DNA of 64,000 nucleotides from Amyloporia xantha. Its lineage: Eukaryota; Basidiomycota; Agaricomycetes; Polyporales; Adustoporiaceae. This document shows, one piece after another, positions 58,365 through 64,000 of this stretch (position 1 is the first letter of the stretch; each line of letters begins with the position of its first letter). The DNA is taken from assembly GCA_036971615.1 (NCBI GenBank), contig JAYKKR010000019.1, positions 678,545 through 742,544 on the forward strand, written 5' to 3'. Under the pieces are notes generated by a model. That model did not search any database. It was not told the DNA's origin and saw only the letters and a list, made by a program, of their open reading frames with translations. The translations under genes were made by a program, and so were the position numbers.

Positions 58365-59996
58365 ATGCCGTTTCCTGGGTTTGTGCGTACCGCTCATATA
58401 CTGAGGCTCTCCTTTACCAGAGGGCTTGTGAAGCCCCACAAGGGCCGGCTTCAGGCAGACGCAGGGGTCATCATAATGGGCTACAAAGGCGATCCCGTGT
58501 CCGACAATCCCGACGACGAAATGCGGCCGGAGTGGACCAAAGACGGTACTCTCGTGGTCTTCAGAAAGCTCGAGAAAAATCTCGTTGGCTTCGACAAATA
58601 CTTAAATAAGCTAGGCTCCAACAGGCGCAACTGTTTACCCCCGGCCGAAGTCAGCAAGATCTCTCCTCCCCTGTCTGACGACGAAGGTGCCGAATTGTTT
58701 GGTGCCACAATGGTCGGACGGTGGAAGTTCGTGAGTTGGACTGTGCCCTACAGCTCTTGAACTCGGTCTCATCGTGCTCCGTGCATCATACGATAGGGAA
58801 CGCCAATTGCCTTGGCGCCGTATCGACATGACCCAGCCATAGCTGAAGATCCCGAAATAGTCAACAACTTCGACTATGCAGTCAAGGGTGATGATCGGCC
58901 GACTGATCTCTGTTGCTCCTTCACTGCCCATACCGCCCCCTGCAACGTGCAGCCCTACGCCAGCGAGAGGATGTTCGAGTCCGCGCTTGTTGTCCGCGCT
59001 GGACTGCCATGTGGCTCGGAGGTGGAGACATGCAAGTCCATCAGACTCTCAGCCGTACTCACTGTGTGTCTGCAGGTCTCAGAAGCACCGCAGCAGAAAT
59101 AGGGGCTTCTGTTCGTGTGTTACCAGTCATCCATAGTCAAAGGCTTTATGCAGCAGACGATGTATACGGGTCAAGGCACTTTGCCACATTCCCCTGTCAA
59201 ACTTGCGGACGGAGGTGAATCTTCGCTGCTTCGCTGGTTTTGCTTTTATATGTCTAACGTTATGTTATAACATAGAACAAGATTTCATAATTGGCAATGT
59301 GGATCCTTACCTCGTGAGCGCACGTGGAGGAGAATATTTCTTCGTGCCGTCTGTTTCTATCCTTCGCCATCTGGCGGATCATTGTGATCAGGACCCGAAT
59401 CCGAATTTTCAAGCTGGCCCGCTCATGTCTGAAGGCGTATATCGCATCAAGCTCTCTCAACAAAGTTCTGGCCTCTACTGGGAGTTGGTCGCGGACGGTG
59501 ACAACCCGTGGATGAAGCTTTGTCCGCTCGATCCAACCAATGACAGGCAAAAGGTATTCATGCTTTCAACCACATAATTTGATTCCCCCATAAATGTTGA
59601 CTTCGCCGTAGTGGATCATCACTCTGCTGACACAGGGGAATGAGTATCATATAAACAGTGTTTATGACGACTGTGGGCTTGTCGACGCAAAGTGTGGATA
59701 CCCCCCTTACGGTTACATCACTCCGGCCTCTAATGGATCTGACGTCTGGATCATTCACGAAGAAACTGTCGACAACGACTCGTTCGCAAGGTGCGTCCGA
59801 ACATTTCCAAAATATTCATCTCGTCCGACATGAGGGACTGGCAGGATCAAAGTAGCCGGAAAGGACTATCCGCTCGGAGTATCTCAAGATGACATGCGCA
59901 TGGTAGGTCACATTATGTCTTGCTCCCGGTACTTCTTATGCATATGTCTGCATGCAGGTCCGCTTTTATGGCAAGAGCAATGTGAGCTACTCTTAG
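58365..59996 (+). pseudogene. Truncated DyP-type peroxidase pseudogene (copy E)
   Basis: After the usual ATG context the sequence MPFPGF jumps directly to HILRLSFTRGLVKPHKGRL. The first three exons, including GxxDG with the catalytic Asp, are therefore deleted (about 0.8 kb relative to D). The remaining parts are recognisable: LFGATMVGRWK (Arg changed to Thr), CCSFTAHTAPCN (the RK segment lost), VVRAGLPCGSEV (Tyr and Gly-Pro changed), then an in-frame TAG in EAPQQK-stop at 59100. The trefoil-like part follows (GVYRIKLSQQSSGLYWELV; WIITLLTQGNEYHINS), with VRFYGKSNVSYS then stop at 59996. It cannot make an active peroxidase. Confidence 0.88.
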
Positions 59997-61411
59997 TATT
60001 CAAAATATTCCGACGACTTAAATCCACTTACGTAGTCTGGAAGCCAGCGCTGGGTGTTTGGGCGCGTCTGATTCTGATCCATTCAGCATTTTATTCCGTC
60101 CTGTTCTGTTCTTCTCTGGAGATTGGTCGGAACAAATGGTACTTATGCACTGAAGTATCTCTTACTTCGCTAAGTACTAAGTCTCCCCGGCCGTCGTGAT
60201 ATTACCGGTCTGTATCAGTATCGAATTCGATGAAATATGCGCAGTGTGATCTCACGAATTCCTTGTGAAGCTATCTTCATTACTTAGCAAAAACGATCTG
60301 CACAACGAGTTGAGGGATGCTTGAAGCCTTGACTGATGCTCACACCACGGTTCATCATGATTTTAATTACAAGAAGTGCGAATGCAGCCTGTGAACTGCA
60401 GATCCGCTCAAAAACTCTGTGGCTGTCTGTGGCGTCTCTCGCGAGCCACATATAGGTTGCTCTACCCCTCCTTATAACATTACTATGATATCTTGTCACA
60501 CGCTCGTATTTGCAGAACGGGTTCAGCGTTTTGCTCTAATTTCTCCATTGCGTACAAGTCATTTCGGCGCAGGATCCGCATTATGTGATAAGTAGTAGGG
60601 CCGCGTGAAGCGGCAGCACCCACTATGGTCTTGCCTCGGCCCTCTTCCGTCGGGCATGCACGTCACAAACGTGCATCGTCTAGTCCATCCATGTTTTTCC
60701 TGATGACACACGCGCATTCTCGGAAACACAACAGCATCATTTTCGATTGCAGCATTCACTACACATGTAGATCTGTAGTACGCAATTTCTCTTTCCAATT
60801 CGGTGGACTTGCGCCTCCTCCCGCCGTCTCTTTGAACGTCGCGGTCGACCGTCACGCCCAGCCAGTTATGTAAGAATGGTTGGAATGCCCGCGTACAGGC
60901 CAGGCAGACACAAGCAAGGCATCATATGACCGTACGTACGGGATGGATGGTGAACACCTCAGGACAAGTTGGAGGTCGAGGTCGCGCGGTCAGTTTAGGG
61001 CCGGTCTTTGCAAGGATTTGCGTTTTTGGCGGACGATCATTGGACGAGGATTGCGATAAGAACCCACTACTTTCGTAGCGGGAGTTTGAAACAAAAATTA
61101 CATGAAGCCATCAATCGCCGATGCATCAGGGCCTAGTGTTTGACAGTCCTTGGAAGTGGCCAGGGGGAGGGTGTAGTAGCCACAGGTCATACTCTCATCG
61201 TGGCGAGTACATCGCTAAACCAGTCCATGTTGCCGTCATAATGTTACAGTACACCATACAAACATACTCAGGCTATTGCTCTGGATCGACCTGTGGTGGT
61301 TATGATGTCGATGAGAAGTTGTCGACAATGCGTTACAAAGCGCGCGGTTTGAAGCGGCTAAACGGATCTTAATTCTCATGTCAGTTTCTCCTTACGTCCC
61401 ATCGATATCAC
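59997..61411. other. Spacer between DyP copies E and F
   Basis: To about 60490 it belongs to the inverted duplication arm. About 60500-61080 is unique and shows no gene; in particular there is no trace of PIF1, which occupies the mirrored place between C and D. From about 61090 it matches, inverted, the upstream flank of copy C (24430-25050). Confidence 0.5.
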
Positions 61412-61697
61412 TGACCACATAAGACAGGGAAGGAGTAGCGTGGCTGTTCTGATACTAGTAGAAAAGCGCCGATGTGGTCAATGCCATGATGCTCGAGAAA
61501 TGCTGACTCGGATGCAAAAGCCACGGCGGCAAAAAATGAATAACGACTGGATCCTATGGACCAGCTGACATCTGAAAGGACAGCCTAATCTCCTCGGCAG
61601 CCTTAAATCCCTCATCAGTCACGAACCTTCCTTATCAAAGTGTTGAAATGGGCTCTGTCAGAGAATGTCTTCTAATCCTCACGGAAAGGATAAATAG
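61412..61697 (+). promoter_or_regulatory. Upstream elements of DyP copy F
   Basis: TGACCACA at 61412-61419 and TGTGGTCA at 61473-61480 (69-bp span). TATA-like ATAAATAG at 61690-61697, 43 nt before the ATG. Confidence 0.55.
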
Positions 61698-61739
61698 CGG
61701 CGAGTGTTGAACTTGTTTCCACAGAAGCCCTTTATCGAC

Positions 61740-64000
61740 ATGTCGCCTAATGGGCTTCATCACTCGCACCTGCAACACATAAGCAGCCGATCTATTCTAC
61801 CTCTCCTCCCATCTGACCCGGAATACCATGCGTACAGAACTCAGACAGACATCCCCGACCCATCCAATGTCCAAGGGGACGTCTACTTGCTCCTGCCCAA
61901 GGTGTGCGGCTATTTCCTGATCAAATTGCCCCAATTGTAACGATGCTGTCTACCTTTGTTAACAGAAGCACGAGACGTTCATCTTCTTTTCTATAAGCAA
62001 TCTAACACTGTTCAAAAAAAATCTTGCATCGTACAGTCCCACCACCTCACAAGATGTCATGGATAATCTAGGCCACATTGCTCGGGCTAAACAAAGTGCA
62101 TCTCACCCCTCAAACGTCGAGCATGTTACGATTTCGCAAAGTCAAATAGCTTTCACTCGATTGGGATTAAACGTCCTTGGCGAGAAAGGCGATGTCAAGG
62201 ATTTCTTCTTTGACAGAGGGTCGATGAGTCAACAGAGAGAATATCTCGGCGACACACTCAAATGGCACAAGCCATTCGTAAGTGGACAGATCCACGGTGT
62301 TATCATCGTGGCTGCAAGTCGTGCGTGTTCGCGCCGGTCGGTCGCATTCGCAGCGTTGAATACTGATAATCATCCAGATTCACATGAATGGGAAGTACAC
62401 GCGGCAGAGGAATTGTTCCAGTCATCAATGACAGTACTACGGAAACTCCACGGTAACGCCCGACCTGGGTCTCAACGTGGTCGCGAGCACTTTGGATGGG
62501 CAGACGGCGTCTCTCAGCCAGCGCTGCGGTACTATCGATGCCCATTTGCGGACAGCTCATACACTGATACTCTCCTTTACCAGAGGACTTGTGAAGCCCC
62601 ACAAGGGTCAGCTCGAAGCAGACGCAGGGGTCGTCATCATGGGCTACAAAGGCGATCCCGAGTTTGACCATCCCAATAACGGAGGGCGCCCTGACTGGAC
62701 CAAGGACGGGACTCTGATGGTCTTTAGAAAGCTGGAGCAAGATGTCCTTGGTTTCAGGAGTTATCTGAGAGAGAAAGGCCCCTACTGGCGCAAATGGCTG
62801 TCCCCAGACGACGTTAGCGAGATCTATCCCCCGCTGTCCGATGCAGAAGGCGCCGAACTGTTTGGTGCCCGGATGGTTGGACGGTGGAAATCTGTATGTT
62901 AAGCAGTGCTATACAGCCCTTGACTAGTCTCATCGTGCTCCGTGCACAATACGATAGGGAACGCCCGTTGCTTTGGCGCCATATCGAGATGACCCAGCCA
63001 TAGCGAAAGATCCCGAAATGGTCAACCACTTCGACTATGCAGTCAAGGGTGATAATCACCCGTCTGATCTCTATTGCCCCTTCACCGCTCACACTCGCAA
63101 GACCGCACCGCGGAACATGCCGCCCTATGCCGACAAGAGGAAGTTTGAGTCTGCGCTTGTTGTCCGCGCTGGGCTGCCATATGGTCCCGAGGTGGAGATA
63201 TGAGATTCCATCAGACTCGCAGCCGTACTCACCGTGTATGTGCAGGTCTCGGACGCACCGCAGGAGGAACGGGGGCTTCTGTTCGTATGTTACCAATCAT
63301 CTCTAGCAAATGGCTTCATGCAACAGACGAGGTTTGCGGGTCAAGACACCTTGCCGTATTCCTCTGTCAAACTTGCGGACGGAGGTGAATCTTCGTTAAC
63401 TTGTTCATTCTGACCAGTATGTACCTGACGTTATGCTGTGGCTCAGGACAAGATCCCATAATCGGCAATGTGGACCCTTACTTCGTAAGCTCACATGGAG
63501 GAGAATATTTCTTCGTGCCTTCTGTTTCCACCTTGCGCCATTTGGCGGGACATTCTGACCACAAGTCGCATCCCGAGTTCCAAGCTACTAGTAGCCCGCC
63601 CGCGTACCAAGCTAGTCCACCGCCGTACCAAGCTAGCCCACCCAATTACCAAGCTAGACCGCCCAACTTCCAAGCTAGTTCGCCCAACTTCCAAGCTAAT
63701 TCGCCCAAATTCCAATCTAGTCCGTCCACGTCCAAGGGTGTCCATCGCATCAAGCTCTCTGAACGTAATGCTGACCTTTACTGGGAGTTGATTGCTGATT
63801 ACGACAACCCGTGGGTCAAGCTTTGCCCGCTCGATCCAAACAATGACAGGCAAAAGGTAATTATGAATTCAGTCACACAGTTCGATTCCGCCATAGACTC
63901 TGACTTCGCCATAGTGGATTATCACTCCGCTGGCACAAGGAAATGGGTATCATATCAATAGTGTTTACGACAACTCTGGGCTTGTCGACGCAAAGCGTGG
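61740..64000 (+). pseudogene. DyP-type peroxidase copy F, premature stop, cut by window end
   Basis: Start MSPNGLHHSHLQHISSRS at 61740, closest to copy C. Peroxidase landmarks are kept: GREHFGWADGVSQP, LVKPHKGQLEADAGV, GARMVGRWKS, LYCPFTAHTRKTAPR, VVRAGLPYGPEVEI. An in-frame TGA at 63201-63203 then replaces the Cys codon that follows EVEI in B and D. Beyond it the frame is otherwise open through EYFFVPSVSTLRHLAG, an expanded linker of 21-nt repeats, GVHRIKLSERNADLYWELI and the start of the WIITPL exon. The gene runs past 64000. The rest is well preserved, so the stop looks recent. Confidence 0.8.
63578..63730 (+). repeat. 21-nt tandem repeat encoding the linker of DyP copy F
   Basis: Seven units of the form TTCCAAGCTAGTTCGCCCAAC, the first one longer, encode Y/F-Q-A-S-P-P-x. 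It lies at exactly the linker position where copy A has its His-rich tract, while B-E have one or no copy of FxASPP. Confidence 0.9.

Larger units (their letters stand above)
56790..60490 (+). repeat. Right arm of interrupted inverted duplication (DyP E and flanks)
   Basis: Inverted counterpart of 28690-33030. Inner flank examples: CCGTACGGTTCATTTCC at 56872-56888 against the complementary block at about 32937-32953, and GTTGCCTTCCTGGCAACATG at 56911-56930 against 32890-32910. The outer end matches the sequence after copy D up to about 60490. Confidence 0.7.

Overview
The window looks like a stretch of an Agaricomycete (mushroom-forming basidiomycete) chromosome. Coding regions are split by many short introns of about 50-60 nt with GT..AG ends and CTNAY-like branch sites. 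The families present are typical of the group: a FunK1-type kinase relic, fungal DyP peroxidases, an ERT1-type zinc-cluster/PAS regulator, PEX3, MIC10 and a PIF1 helicase. All gene models below were assembled by hand from frame continuity, splice signals and family conservation; no database search was run.

Layout. (1) 1-661: 5' part of an aldo/keto reductase on the minus strand. (2) About 1.42-8.29 kb: a tandem segmental duplication. Each unit carries one intact F-box-like gene followed by a decayed F-box relative. (3) 8.4-9.9 kb: two small convergent genes, the MICOS subunit MIC10 and a 76-aa predicted mitochondrial membrane protein. (4) 10.6-31.6 kb: four same-strand DyP-type peroxidase paralogues (A-D, minus strand). 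They are interspersed with a hairpin MITE, a FunK1 fragment, an intron insertion and a plus-strand PIF1 helicase. (5) 33.3-56.5 kb: a block of single-copy genes: a coiled-coil/proline-rich protein, PI-specific phospholipase C, ERT1-like regulator, GH1 beta-glucosidase, Gfo/Idh/MocA oxidoreductase, PEX3, a 79-aa mitochondrial protein, a DUF2461 protein, acetyl-CoA synthetase and an intron-containing tRNA-Asn. (6) 56.8-64.0 kb: two more DyP copies (E, F) on the plus strand. They mirror D and C and both are broken.

The most unusual system is the DyP family. Each copy is a complete fungal DyP peroxidase domain without a signal peptide, followed by an added C-terminal domain of about 140-150 aa that looks like a beta-trefoil (lectin or protease-inhibitor-like). 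The two domains are joined by a linker that is short in B-E. In A it has expanded into about 98 residues with 40 His in 90. In F it has expanded into a 7-residue Y/F-Q-A-S-P-P-x repeat. Upstream regions share a TATA-like box and, in five copies, a TGACCACA..TGTGGTCA pair spanning about 70 bp. D/E and C/F with their flanks form an interrupted inverted duplication around the single-copy block.

Metabolic neighbours (beta-glucosidase, acetyl-CoA synthetase, ERT1-like regulator, PEX3) fit saprotrophic carbon use, but I see no evidence that they form one regulated cluster.
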